DNA from: Calendula officinalis
Taxonomy: Eukaryota; Streptophyta; Magnoliopsida; Asterales; Asteraceae
Assembly (NCBI GenBank): GCA_963853835.1
Contig: OY970822.1
Span: 50,370,404 to 50,434,403, forward strand
Direction: 5' to 3'
DNA: 64,000 nucleotides
Each line of letters starts with the position of its first letter. Positions within the stretch are counted from its first letter, which is position 1. Positions 44,692 through 56,127 of this stretch are shown here, piece by piece. The notes below the pieces were generated by a model, which saw only the letters and a program-made list of their open reading frames with translations, was not told where the DNA came from and did not search any database. The position numbers and the translations under genes were made by a program.

Positions 44692-46808
44692 CTAGCTTAT
44701 AACCCGTGATTTATCACGGGTGACTTATAAAAAAAAGTTTAATAGTAATTTCGTAATTTTGATAATGTTTAATTTTTTAAGAATATTTTGTTCTTAAATA
44801 TTATGCATGTGCATGTTTCGGCCCATTGTATAGACTAAGAAATTAAAAAAAAAAAAGAAGAAAAAAAAAATACAAGTTAAATGAATTGAAAGTCGTCCAA
44901 AATGCATTGCTAATGTATACAACATTACAATTTACTAAATTGGTTTTTTTCAAAGAACGAAACCACTGTAAAATACATTTTTTCATAGAAATTATGCATG
45001 GAAATATTTAGAAATTTGGTCAAAAAGTGTTTCGGGTCTTGACCAAAACCCATTCTGACCACTTACTCAACCAGCTCAATTTGTCACACTCATTCCATAT
45101 CACATACAATGAAAGTAGAAATAAAAAGAAGCATATTATTTTGTATGTTGTTCAACCTACAATGATCTAAATCATGAAAAAGGCTATTAACCAAATAAAA
45201 GAAAACATAAAACCTCATAAATAAGTTTGCGTAATTTCAGTAATAAAATCAACATTTTCTTATGAATCTTTACATGTAAAAATTCTCTCACTTTATTAGG
45301 AAATTTGGGACTGATCTTTGGGGGTTTTAATGAGGCAATTATTTTTTAAATTATAATTATACATAGTTATATTTTCACTCTCAAAGAATCATATTCATTA
45401 TCAAATCACTTGCAGTTAATTACCTTTTGCCTACCGCCTATTCCCATAAACTTTGTTCATGCAAATCAATTGTCTAATTAGAACTTTTTTTAAGAACCTA
45501 AGACTTCACGCGGAGTCATTTGCATAAATAATACCATTTGCATCAGAATTGCACAACTAATGCCATTTTTTGGGCCTTTGCAAAACTAATGCTATCCCCT
45601 TATGGCAGACCCGGATCCCCTACGGTCCCCCACTGGCAGACCCGGATCCCCCCTAAAAGCAGAAATTTTGTACTTTCTGACGATCCCCTTATGCTAGGCC
45701 CGGATCCCACTTGGGTATCCCCAAGCTCAAGACCCGGATCCCACATAACAGAGTGAGCCACTTTTTATGTGGGATCCGGGTCTTGAGCTTGGGGTTACTC
45801 AAGTGGGATCCGGGCCTAGCACAAGGGGATTGTCGGAAAGTACAAAAGTTGTCGGAAAGTACAAAAAGTACAAAAATTATGCTTTTAGGGGGGATCCGGG
45901 TCTGCCAGTGGGGGATCGTAGGGGATCCGGATCTGCCACAAGGGGATAGCATTAGTTTTGCAAAGGCCCAAAAAACGACATTAGTTGTGTAATTCTGATG
46001 CAAATGGCATTATTTATGCAAATGACTCCTTCACGCGAGGGGTGACCAACAAAACTAGAATTTTTTTTAAAAACCTAAGACTATGCGTAAGGATGACCAA
46101 AACGGGTTTGGTCACCTCTGCCGTCTCAGCGCCACATCAACTTTTTGTCAACCGACCAAGCACATGACTAATCCCGATCAAACTCAAAGGTGAAGCACAA
46201 ACTTTGCCTAAATTATACCTGTCATAATGAGCACAATTTTCCTCAACCAAGTTATGGAAATGCGTTAATCATAAAATCAGATTAAAATTTTAATTTGAAT
46301 ATTTCTTTATTAAATATTTATGGATTTAATATTTAAGGCAATTGCCAAGAATTAACGATTACTAATTTAATAATAAAATCGGATACCATACTTCCATAAG
46401 TATTCAATCAAATTGTCAAGTAACGTAAATTCCCATGTTAAAACTTTGTTTATTTTTATGGAATTATAGAATTCTATAGCCTACCATAATTTGTTTATTT
46501 TGTGGGAATGCTTTAAACATAAAATCAGATCCTAGATAATTTATTTTTTTAATTACACAGATTATAAGATGTAAATATCCCGTGATTTATTATTTGAAAT
46601 TTCATAACTTTAGAAACTGTAATTATTCCTTAATTTTGGAAGTTACTTAATGCTGGCAATATATGTTCCTTAATTTGTTCCGTAATTTTACTTGATATGC
46701 GTCATCAAATCCTGGCAATGATAGGGTAATTTTACTTGATATGCTCCATCAACATCTGGTAAATAAACGAACATGCAAAAGACAGAAAAGATTTTAGTTT
46801 ATAAAGGA
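44692..46808 (-). mobile_element. Candidate non-autonomous Helitron (minus strand)
   Basis: On the minus strand the 3' end is a perfect hairpin CCCGTGAT-AA-ATCACGGG followed by TTATAAG and CTAG|T at 44692, the classic Helitron terminus. A plausible 5' end on the same strand is A|TCCTTTATAAAC at 46808. The 3' terminus is strong and the 5' terminus is an inference. There is no Rep/helicase gene. It contains the MULE hairpin at 45513-46028. Confidence 0.55.
45513..46028. mobile_element. Foldback (hairpin) MULE-type MITE, 516 bp
   Basis: The left end GAGTCATTTGCATAAATAAT is matched perfectly in reverse at the right end. The arms stay complementary for about 235-250 bases each and meet around a ~22-base centre near 45745-45768. 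The 9-bp target duplication CTTCACGCG is perfect (45504-45512 and 46029-46037), as in Mutator-like elements. Each arm carries repeated GGATCCGGG/CCCGGATCC blocks. It has no coding sequence. Confidence 0.9.
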
Positions 46809-47565
46809 TTCTGAAAAACCAAAATTTTAAAACTTCCCATGCATAAATCAATTATTGATGGATTAAAATCCGGAAAATTTAAAATTGGTAAGAAAACCAG
46901 ATTTTTTAAACTTCGCGTATGTAAATCATTGATTGCTTAAAATCCGGAAAATATAAAATTGGTAAATGGGATTTTATACCGTAATACGAATGAACCTTTA
47001 ATCGTATAATTGAATTTTTTTTTTTTTTAAAGCTGGGTGCATTTGATGTTTCCAGTAAATTTCATTGATAATTTATGTAATGCATTTTGATTTATGTAAA
47101 ATCGTGTAACAGATTTCATTGATAATTTATGTAAATTTCATTGTTAATTCATATCATATTTTGTATTCTAATTTGCAAGTTGAAGATTTCTATTACGTAT
47201 TATATGAAACTGACTTTAAATATCAAATCAAATGCAGAATATGATGGAATGAATGGGATTGAACTTTTAATTAAAAAATGCAGATTTATTACCTGGCCTC
47301 AAATAGCTAAATTGATGGAATGAATGGGCGTGTTCCTTGATTTGCAGAATTCAAACTTCAGAGACATAACTCAACTTACATGGTAGTCGATAGTCATAAT
47401 TAACGGTAACTGATAGGCCAATGTTGCGTGCAAAACCTAATAAAAAAAACCATTGATGTTCTGTTTGAGCATATCTGTTTGTCACAGAGAAATTCTAAGG
47501 AAGAAGCAAAGGAGAGAAATGAAAAAATGAGAGGTGGATTAAAAAATGGCTTAAATACCGGAAAA

Positions 47566-50500
47566 CTAGCCTATAACCCGTGATAAATCACGGGTGGCTT
47601 ATAATATATATGAACACAGGTAAAAAAATATGTACGAAGCATGTATTGTGACAATGATAACTTCAATATTAAAGGAGCCTTGTCTTTCTCAAGTTGCCTG
47701 AAGAACGATTTAGTTACAAATGCATCGGTAAATAATCACATGGATTAAAACTTAATACAATTCTGTATCTTTTATGTTTTTGGATACCCATCTAGATATG
47801 TTTTTCGATTTGAAAGGTAAATTTATCATCTCATTAACTTCACAAGCTGCAGTTATACATTATGAAATTGTCCACTTTTAAAGTCTTCCAATTGTACCTG
47901 CATAAACACAAACCAACGTGGCACCAATTAATGACATGGAAACAATTAGACCTTCAATTGTTGGTTCAGGCAATTAAACTCAAGTCCATGAGTTTAAGTC
48001 AGTTTGACTTTTTTTTGACAAAATGGTGGACTAATTCATCAGTCATGAGGCGTATGATTCTGCTTTAGAAATAATCCGTTCTTCAATAATAGGAGTTAAA
48101 ACGAAAATTAAATTGTTTACCAATCAATTGTAAAACTATAGAAAGCTTCAAATTCATCAATCAATTAACGAAATTTAAATACCTGGACTTGAGACGCGGG
48201 AGGAGGAGAGTTGAATGGGCAGGTGAAGTAACTGGTCAAAAACATGTAATATGGGTCTTCACTTGTAGCTGCAAACATATGACAGGGTTTTGAACTACTA
48301 ATTAAGATGTAACTGAACATATGCATAAAACGGGCCAGGACAGCTATTTGTTGAGATTTCAAAATTTCAATAGAGATAAGGTTATAATCCGGACACTAAT
48401 AGGGTTTTAAATTGATAAAGACACTGCATAAACTTAAAAATACTCAGAAGCTGGATTTGAGATACCATAAATTAAAATTAGAAGGCTTACCAAGGAACAT
48501 CTCCAATTCAATCGACCCTCCTTCAATTGATGCTGCTTTACCGGGTGTTGACAAATGAGGGACCTTCAATTGTACACAAATGACCCATGTTAATCACATA
48601 TTTCTCTAGATCCAATACAAAGCCACGGAGGCCTTCACATGTCCACAATTAGAATATTATAAAAAAGATAAAATATGAATAAATAAATTGATTAATCAAA
48701 ACTCAAAAGATTAGTAAACCAATTTTAAATGTAGCTTAATTGAATGAGAAGGCTACCACACCTTTTATTTTAGAATAAATTCCAGCAAACATTGTCAAGA
48801 TGAATTATCAATGCATCAAACACCTAATACACTCTTTCCTTTTCGTTTACCTGTATGCTACTCCGTTTATCCTACCATGCATGCTATTACATATCTGAAA
48901 TACCCTTCCATGAAGTCAAAAAATTAACTATAAACTCAAAATCATGATAGCAAGTCCATCAGGTTTTTTTTGCCTATAATAAATTAAACTCATGATTCAT
49001 AATTCATACCATTCAGAAGCAGCTCGCAACATTCCATCTAATATAATATGAGCACCAAAGACTGGAGATCCCAAATGAATACTAAATAAAAAACAATATT
49101 ATCGACAACAAAAGTGTTGGTGGATCAGGGTGACCCATCTTGACCTCTTATCCACCCAGCCCAATTTGCCCATTTTCCACATCTAGAAAAGCTGAGTATT
49201 AAATCTTTATTAATAGAAGGATTTTGCTAAACAATGCCCTTAGGGCAATGGTTAAAAATAATTTGAATGCATAAAAAAAGTGTACATTAATTACATAAAA
49301 AACTATCCACTAAAATTCACTAACCACCCATGAGTGGTTATGCATAAACACTTATACGTTAACCACTTTAACGGCCCTTAACCATTGCCCTATGAGCTTT
49401 GTTTAGCATAACCCTTAATAAAAAAAATTTAATACTCACCAGCTTGTACTGCTAACAACACCAGCAGGCCTGTTCTGTTTCAAGCTATAATCGTCTTCAA
49501 TCTTGAACAAAGTTGTATTTGAATCTTGCATATCATTGCTGGTTATTCCTAATATACAAATAACAACAACTATAATTAGAATTATATTATTATTAAATAA
49601 ATAAATGGAAAACATATTGTTGTGTGTATTACCATAGCTGATACAGTCTAGAGAACTATTTGACCGGAACATATCTTTCTTAATTCTACAAAACAAATGC
49701 AATCAACAAACAACAACAAAAAATATCTAGAGCAATTAATCAATTACATTCTTTAAATGTCTTCAATTTTGACGCATTGCATAACCCGCTCGATTTGCAA
49801 CACGATAGGTAATTTAACTGTCAAAATCCCGAAAAAACATTTTCGCAATTTTCCTGGAATTGAAGCAATATATAAGAATAATCTTAAAACTTTGAACTAA
49901 CTGTCTTACTTGATAACCCAAACTTGTTCAAACTCATGTTGCATTGCTTTTGTTACACATAAAGTCTAATTTAGGGTTTTCATTATGCCATACACAATAT
50001 TACAAAAAGAAATTAATCGAATTTAGGGTTTCAATTAGCATGTCATACATTCGGCTATACTTCATGTAACTATGGAGCAAACTGACTGAACTGCTTATAC
50101 CTTTTCTACATAAAAAAGTCAAATAATGGTCAATATATGACCTAGAAAAATCACTTATAATTTCATAAAAGTTTACCTCGGAAGGATATTGTGACGACCT
50201 GAACCATGAAACGGCCTTCTGGTAAAGTCTTAGCTAACTGCCTCTTATAGAAAAACAGTTTGATATATATGTCCATTGTTAGGCAGCAAACTTGTATAAA
50301 TTAGGTTCCATAAGATTTTGAGAAGCCATGGCAACTGAAGAATTATCAACAAATGCAACTTCAGTTGGAGACCTGCTGGGAAGTTAGTTCTCATAAACCT
50401 ATATTATGGCACCAAATCGACAAAAATTATAATGATATGTGCAAAATATAATTTCGTAGGTATTGAATGCCATAAGTTCTTAGTTAAAGCTTTTAAATAT

Positions 50501-51274
50501 CTACGGAAACTAAACTTGATTTTAAAGGAACAAATCCATGTGAAATCAGAAAGAAATAGCAAAAATCGAGTAACAAAGCAGATCTGTGGCGTAAGAAGAA
50601 ACGATTAAAGTTAATAGTACCCGAATGTAACGATGGTTAGGGCTCCTCGCAATTTCATCAGCATGCTCAATTTCCGGTTTTGGTTTCGAATTATGGCCAC
50701 ACACGGAAAGGATTGAGGAGAGAAGGTTTTGCATCTAAGAGATGCGTAAGATGAAATTGATGGTTGATCACGTTCAAAACTTCGATTTGGATATGAAACC
50801 TAGAAATTGAGAGATGGAAAGCCTAGAAATTATATATAAAGATTTTGGAGAAGAAAAAACCGTAATTGCACGCATATATTTGAAGCCATTGCTGGAATCA
50901 AGGGGTAAGAAGTGGAACGTGAGTGCAGAACGTGGGTAACTGCCTAACTGGTGGATGGAAACAGGTGGCAGAGTAGTATTACATGTGTCTAATTGAGTCA
51001 GCGATTTGCATACGTGGAATTGCATCGTGATTGGAAAAAGTGGGGTAGATGCTGATGTATGAAAGAGGTGGCAAGTGACTTGTCATTGTGATTCAGCAAC
51101 TACGTGGATTAATGTGGATTCAAATTCTTTTGTTTTAATAGGTAGAGATACATCTTAGCCTACGTGGCATCCTATGTGGCTCTGAATTATGACATGTTTT
51201 ATGACGTGGAATGAGTGACGTGACGAGAATTCAAAAACGCTTTCTTTTATTATATATAAAGATAAAGATAAAGA
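47566..51274 (-). mobile_element. Non-autonomous Helitron carrying gene exons (~3.7 kb)
   Basis: The minus-strand 3' end is the hairpin CCCGTGAT-TT-ATCACGGG (47594-47577) followed by TTATAGG and CTAG|T at 47566. This is nearly identical to the terminus at 44692. The minus-strand 5' end is A|TCTTTATCTTTATC followed by TTTATATATAATAAAAG, a common plant Helitron start. The exact TC is one of three in a CTTTAT repeat at 51262-51274. Inside are spliceable exons on the same strand (48183-50734). There is no Rep/helicase, so it would need an autonomous partner. Confidence 0.65.
48183..50734 (-). pseudogene. Exons of an unidentified plant gene inside the Helitron
   Basis: Minus-strand exons with GT-AG borders: 50734-50621 (starts MQNLLSSILSVCGHNSKPKP, 38 codons, phase 0); 49685-49633 (KKDMFRSNSSLDCISY); 49548-49440 (ITSNDMQDSNTTLFKIEDDY and VVSSTS), which joins the previous exon in phase through Gly; 48563-48491 (VPHLSTPGKAASIEGGSIEL); and 48268-48183 (TSEDPYYMFLTSYFTCPFNS), which joins the previous one in phase through Ala. 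The phases do not link exons 1-2 or 3-4 directly, so exons are missing or not found. I do not recognise the family. The gene appears to be a captured, partial copy and could be transcribed. Confidence 0.55.
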
Positions 51275-52206
51275 TTAATTGAACAAAGAGTTTCTTAGCA
51301 TATTAAAAAATGCATTAAATCAAGCATCTTTTTCCAATTATTAAGTACAGTTTTCAAATAACCGAAGTATGTACATTTTCATGATTACATAATTTATATT
51401 TAGAAAATTGGGTTTTTATAATAACAGACTAAGAGCTATTATTAAAATATTAATATATGCATTAGAAACTTGTATATCAATATATAACCAACCTATGAAT
51501 TTTAAGAATCATTCTCTCATAAATTAATGTACAACGTTTTATGCATTTGAAGACAATCCTTAGGCTGTCATTATCAAAATCATTAAAAAAAGTCGACAAA
51601 TAAATGTGAAATATATGCTTTATTACTTGTGATTTAAACTACAATATATGCATGATTTAATACTTAAAAAAATGAAATATACAGATAGAACACTTTAATG
51701 TGGAATCCTTGGTGCCATGGGTTTCGTAATATATTTATGTTAAAATCTTGAAGTTAGACAATTTTGTTGGCACAAATATAACTCCAAATCAGTGTTAGAT
51801 AAAAAAAAATGAAGTGAAATAAAAAATACCCTCGGCAAAAAGCCAAAAACTGAACCTTGGAGCCCCCATGGAAAGTTAAAAGTTTATGGAATTAAAAGAT
51901 AGCTTGTTGAGAATCGAACCAAGTTCTCCAAGGAACAACACAATGAAGGAAGGCCAATTGCCAATCCCGCCAGAAATACTTTTAAGAGCAGTTTTAAATA
52001 TGAAATATATAATATTAATTTTAAATACCTTATGAAAAGTAAAAGTGAATGACAATTGTATTATAAGGAGAATAGTTACAGATTTTGTTATTCGTGTTCT
52101 TTTTATGCTCATTGATAAATAACAATGTCTATATACATATCATGTATTGCCTATAAATAATCCCGCAATTACAAAAATCATTAAATATAATTGTTGCTAC
52201 AACCAT

Positions 52207-52340
52207 GTGGCCAATATAATTGAAAGGCTAGTTAGTATTTAGTTAGCTTTTTGAGTCTGACATTAACATTCAAGTGGCCAATATAATTGAACAGCTAGTT
52301 ATTATTTAGTTAGTATTTTGAGTCTGGCGGTAATATCTAA
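52207..52340 (+). repeat. Two tandem copies of a 67-bp unit
   Basis: GTGGCCAATATAATTGAA starts both units (52207 and 52274), and a third start, GTGGGCAATAT, follows at 52341. Confidence 0.8.
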
Positions 52341-52399
52341 GTGGGCAATATGTCTTTTTCAAAACTGCACCTTAAAGGAATAAACTTCACCTCGTTATT

Positions 52400-52490
52400 T
52401 GAAAAAAAATTCTCAACAAGACTCGAACCCGATACCTTATTAAGGGAAACCCTCTAGGATTAACTCTGATGGCCGATTGATATACACCAA
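52400..52490 (-). mobile_element. tRNA-derived (SINE-like) relic
   Basis: The minus strand contains the B-box-like GGGTTCGAGTCT near 52420. An A-box is not clear. Probably an old SINE. Confidence 0.3.
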
Positions 52491-54865
52491 TTGTTTAAAA
52501 AAGTTGCCTAACATACTATCATCTCTTAATATCTGCTTTTAGATTTATGTAACTGATCATAAAAACTACAATGGCTCCATTTAGTTGTCAGCGTCTTTGT
52601 CATGTTCAATAATGCATTAAATGAGTTATTTGTCACTTTGTAGATGGAGCCATGGAGGTTAGTAGGTGGACTATAACTTAAGCCTTCAATCATGTGGCTT
52701 ATGTAAAGAGGCCAAAGCCCAAGATTTACTAGGCCCCCCAAAATAAATAAAACTAGCCAGATTAACTTAAGCTCTGTTGGATCTCTTGGAGCTCAAATGG
52801 ATTTGCTTCAAGTAATTTGAAAAGCTAATTAGTTGGGTTGGAAGCTGAATGTCAATTATATTTATATGATTAATTTTATAAAATAATTTGAAGTCCTATT
52901 TTATAAGATTCAAGATATAAATTATTTGTAAATCCATTTGTGAGTTGGATACAAGTCCTGGAAAAAAGACTATAATTAACTATTTAAATTCCAATAATTA
53001 TATTCACAGCTAATAAACTTCTCAATTATTCTACCTATTATACAATTGTTATAGTTAAGGTAGTGTTCACTGGGCTGTGATTGGAGGATTTTTTCTACTT
53101 TTTTTTACGTATATTTATATAAAGCTAAGTGCTTTTGTCTTCAACAACTCAATATTGCTAGAGTGGCTGACGCCTATTCAATGTGTTCGAACCAACTAGC
53201 AAATTTTATTTCTTTTTATTTTTTAATTACTATTTATATATATATTATCTACATGTGGAGCATCAAACTTGTTGTAGAACTTTGTGGAGTATTTTTTTTA
53301 ACCAAAATATAGTTTTGCAAATAAATAAATACGGAATTGGTGTTATTTAAAGAAATTTTTATTGCATAAGTGTTTTTTGATATTAAAAAAAATCACCTGC
53401 CCAATCTACTTCTGGAAACCCAACAAACAATAAAAAAGTATCGGTCGCTAAACGAACAAACAATAGAAAAAAACCATAAATTTGTAATAATTTGAATTTA
53501 ATTAAAACTAAACATTAATCTAAAATTATAAAAAAAACGTACGATTTAAAATCGAAGCATCACACGGATTAACATAGTCCTTGTCATGTAACATTTATGA
53601 TGCAAACATATTAATACAACTGATAAGGTGTATAATTCAGAGAAAGGTGAGTGAGAATCAACTAAGTTATTTTATAAGAGTTTAATTGATAAAAGTTGTT
53701 TGCTGGTCAATCTGACTCAGCCCGTTTTGACATGTTTCAAAATATGCAACCTGCCTTAGTACCTGATAAACCGCTTAAGGTATATATTTTTTTGAATCGC
53801 CACTGTTCACTCCATATTCTGAAGTTGTGTGAGTGATACGCATACCATAAAATTTTATTCACATACCACAACCTTTATTTAGATATATTTATATAATATG
53901 TTTTAAAATTTGTACATTATAATATATAAATAAGTTTTTGTGAGATAAATTTTACATCCATAGCCCATACATCATAACTTTTTAAATTACCTCATGTTTT
54001 GGGTTCCAATGGTTGTTTCAGTTATGGTGGAAGGTAACTTGTCTTGTTGTATTTGCAATTTGGATTTATTTGAATAAATAAATAAATATTATATAAATTT
54101 ATATAATATTAAATTGTGTGAGGATTAATAGTAAATTGGAAAGAGAGTATTTGGCGGATGTCGATTGGAACATGTCGTGGGCTCAATAACGTAAGAGGGT
54201 GGGTGCTGCTTCCTTTAGATTTTATTTAACAATTGCCAATTGGCAATTTGGATTCTCTTGAAAAACATCTTTATTTTTTTTTTACTATTTACACCCTTGC
54301 GGTTTTCATTTATTTTATAAGCATCAACATATAAGCATGTCACACATAGTCCCCTTAATCAATCTTAAAGTTAATGAGAATGAACTTTTCAAATGAATTG
54401 CAGATATGTCTTAATATACAATTTAATAAACATCGCATTGCGATGACGAATACCTTTTAATTATATTTATGGGAACTAATTAGTAGATGGTTGTGTATGG
54501 TGGATGGTTGTAGGTGGTGAATAATAGTGACGCTGAATGGTGGTTGCAATTTAAACTTTTTCAAAATTTCAGAGATCAGTAAATATAATTATAGTCACAT
54601 AATAAATATATATAAGGTATATTTGCTCAGCTGATTATGGCATTAGCAAGTGCTGGCTTATTTTTAAGTATCGCTAATTTGGTAAAAATCTAAATACTTT
54701 CTACTTAGTTTAATATATTATAATATGTAATTAATACTAAAAATAAAAACATATGATCAATGCTAGTTTAAAGTAACACGCTAAGTTGTCTTTTTTGACA
54801 ACTTAGTCTTATGATGTTTTGTCATTTTTAGGATGGGTACCCTTATGATGTGTTAATGAGTTAAG

Positions 54866-55370
54866 CTTTTAACGAGCTATTCAAGCTCGAGCTCGTTTTT
54901 ATCGAGCTCGAGCCTATACTAATTCGATTCAAGTCAAGCTCGAATATAAAATAATGCTCGATTAATCTCACGAGCTGAGCCTAATAATCTAATACACAAC
55001 TCGGCTCGTTCGATAGCTCGTTTACAAGTCTCGAGCTAGACGATCTTAACGAGTCGATCCTAACGAGCAGAACAAGTATTGTATATAATAAGTACAATGT
55101 AATTGATAAAATAAGTACAAGAATATGCATATATCAATCGAGGTATTAAATAGTTGAGTAATTAATGAGTTTTTCGAGTTTTTAAATTATTTAAAAAAAT
55201 ATGAAATTATAAACAAGGATCGAGCTCGAGCTCGAACACCTTATATATATTTGTGATCGAGCTCGAGCATAACTTTATAAATTTATTCGAATTCGAGCTG
55301 AGTAGTTATTAGACGAGTCGAGCCCAAATTTCCTAAATATTCAACTCGACTCGAATCGTTAACACCCCTA
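54866..55370. repeat. GAGCTCGAGC-rich dispersed repeat
   Basis: The words CGAGCTCGAGC, GAGCTCG and ACGAGTCGAGCC recur on both strands over 500 bases. The right end, read in reverse, is CCTAGGGGTGTTAACGA, a terminus seen in a widespread plant hAT-like MITE family. A related fragment lies at 25716-25800. Confidence 0.55.
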
Positions 55371-55619
55371 GGCCCTCCCAAAACCCCCAATTCATCTCTT
55401 TTCATAACTAATGTTTATTCTATTTAAATTTTTTTTCTTATTTACCCTTATATATTATACTTTATTTGCTAAACTATATTTAAGCATGTAAATTTTTTAT
55501 TTAGTCTGAGGTGCATATTTTTCTATAGCTTAATAAGTGTTAATAATCCATAAACGTTTTTCATATACAAAAAAACTGAATACATGAAAATTAATTTTAG
55601 ATGGTGGGTATTTATCTTC

Positions 55620-55666
55620 GTGTAAAGAGAGTATATTTCGTTGCAACGCGTGAAAAAGAACACTAG
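55620..55666 (+). mobile_element. Possible Helitron 3' end upstream of the WRKY gene
   Basis: CGTTGCAACGCGTG is followed after a short A-rich stretch by CACTAG|T (CTAG at 55663-55666), a pattern seen at plant Helitron 3' ends. The hairpin is weak and no 5' end was found. Confidence 0.3.
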
Positions 55667-56127
55667 TTTAATGCTCTTTTCATCTCATTATTATTGTCCA
55701 CGGATAAAAATACATAGTTTAAGAAAAGTATATTAATTAAACTATATTATCAATCAAATTTTCTCTTTTATACTTGAATTTATTTTATTTTAATCAGTTG
55801 AAACTTAAAAAAAATAACTATTTTAGAACAAACTAAAATAAAAATATGAAAGTTAAAATTGAGAATAGAGTCTCAATAAAATGAGGGGCTGAAATGAAAA
55901 TGAGCGTAACATGTAGGGAGGAGAAAGTACCAAAAAATGGAAATATTTTCAGAAAACCTTTTTCGTATCTGCTCCGTGGACTTTTTACTGAATTTGCAGA
56001 TCCTCTGAATACAGACAACCAAACCAAAAACAACGCGTCGGAAATTTCATCGCCGGCGAATTAATTCCCTCCTAAAATGTTTTATATATTCAATTAGTCA
56101 GTCATACAAGCTCAATTTTATTGAAAT
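55667..56127 (+). promoter_or_regulatory. Promoter and 5' leader of the WRKY gene
   Basis: The segment is AT-rich, and no other gene lies between it and the repeat at 54866-55370. TTTTATATATTC at about 56080 is a possible TATA region but sits only ~45 bases before the ATG, so transcription may start upstream near 55950. I saw no W-box (TTGAC on either strand) between 55381 and 56127, although many WRKY genes carry them. Confidence 0.35.

Larger units (their letters stand above)
51275..54865. other. Intergenic, no gene seen
   Basis: AT-rich. It holds two 67-bp tandem copies (52207-52340) and three possible tRNA-derived relics with B-box words: about 51905-51980 and 52400-52490 on the minus strand, and 53155-53200 on the plus strand. 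No coding exon stands out. Confidence 0.5.

Noticed and set aside
53155..53200. tRNA gene suggested by GCTAGAGTGGCTGACGCC and TGTTCGAACC
   Set aside because: No matching acceptor stem or proper spacing for a cloverleaf. At best a tRNA-derived relic.
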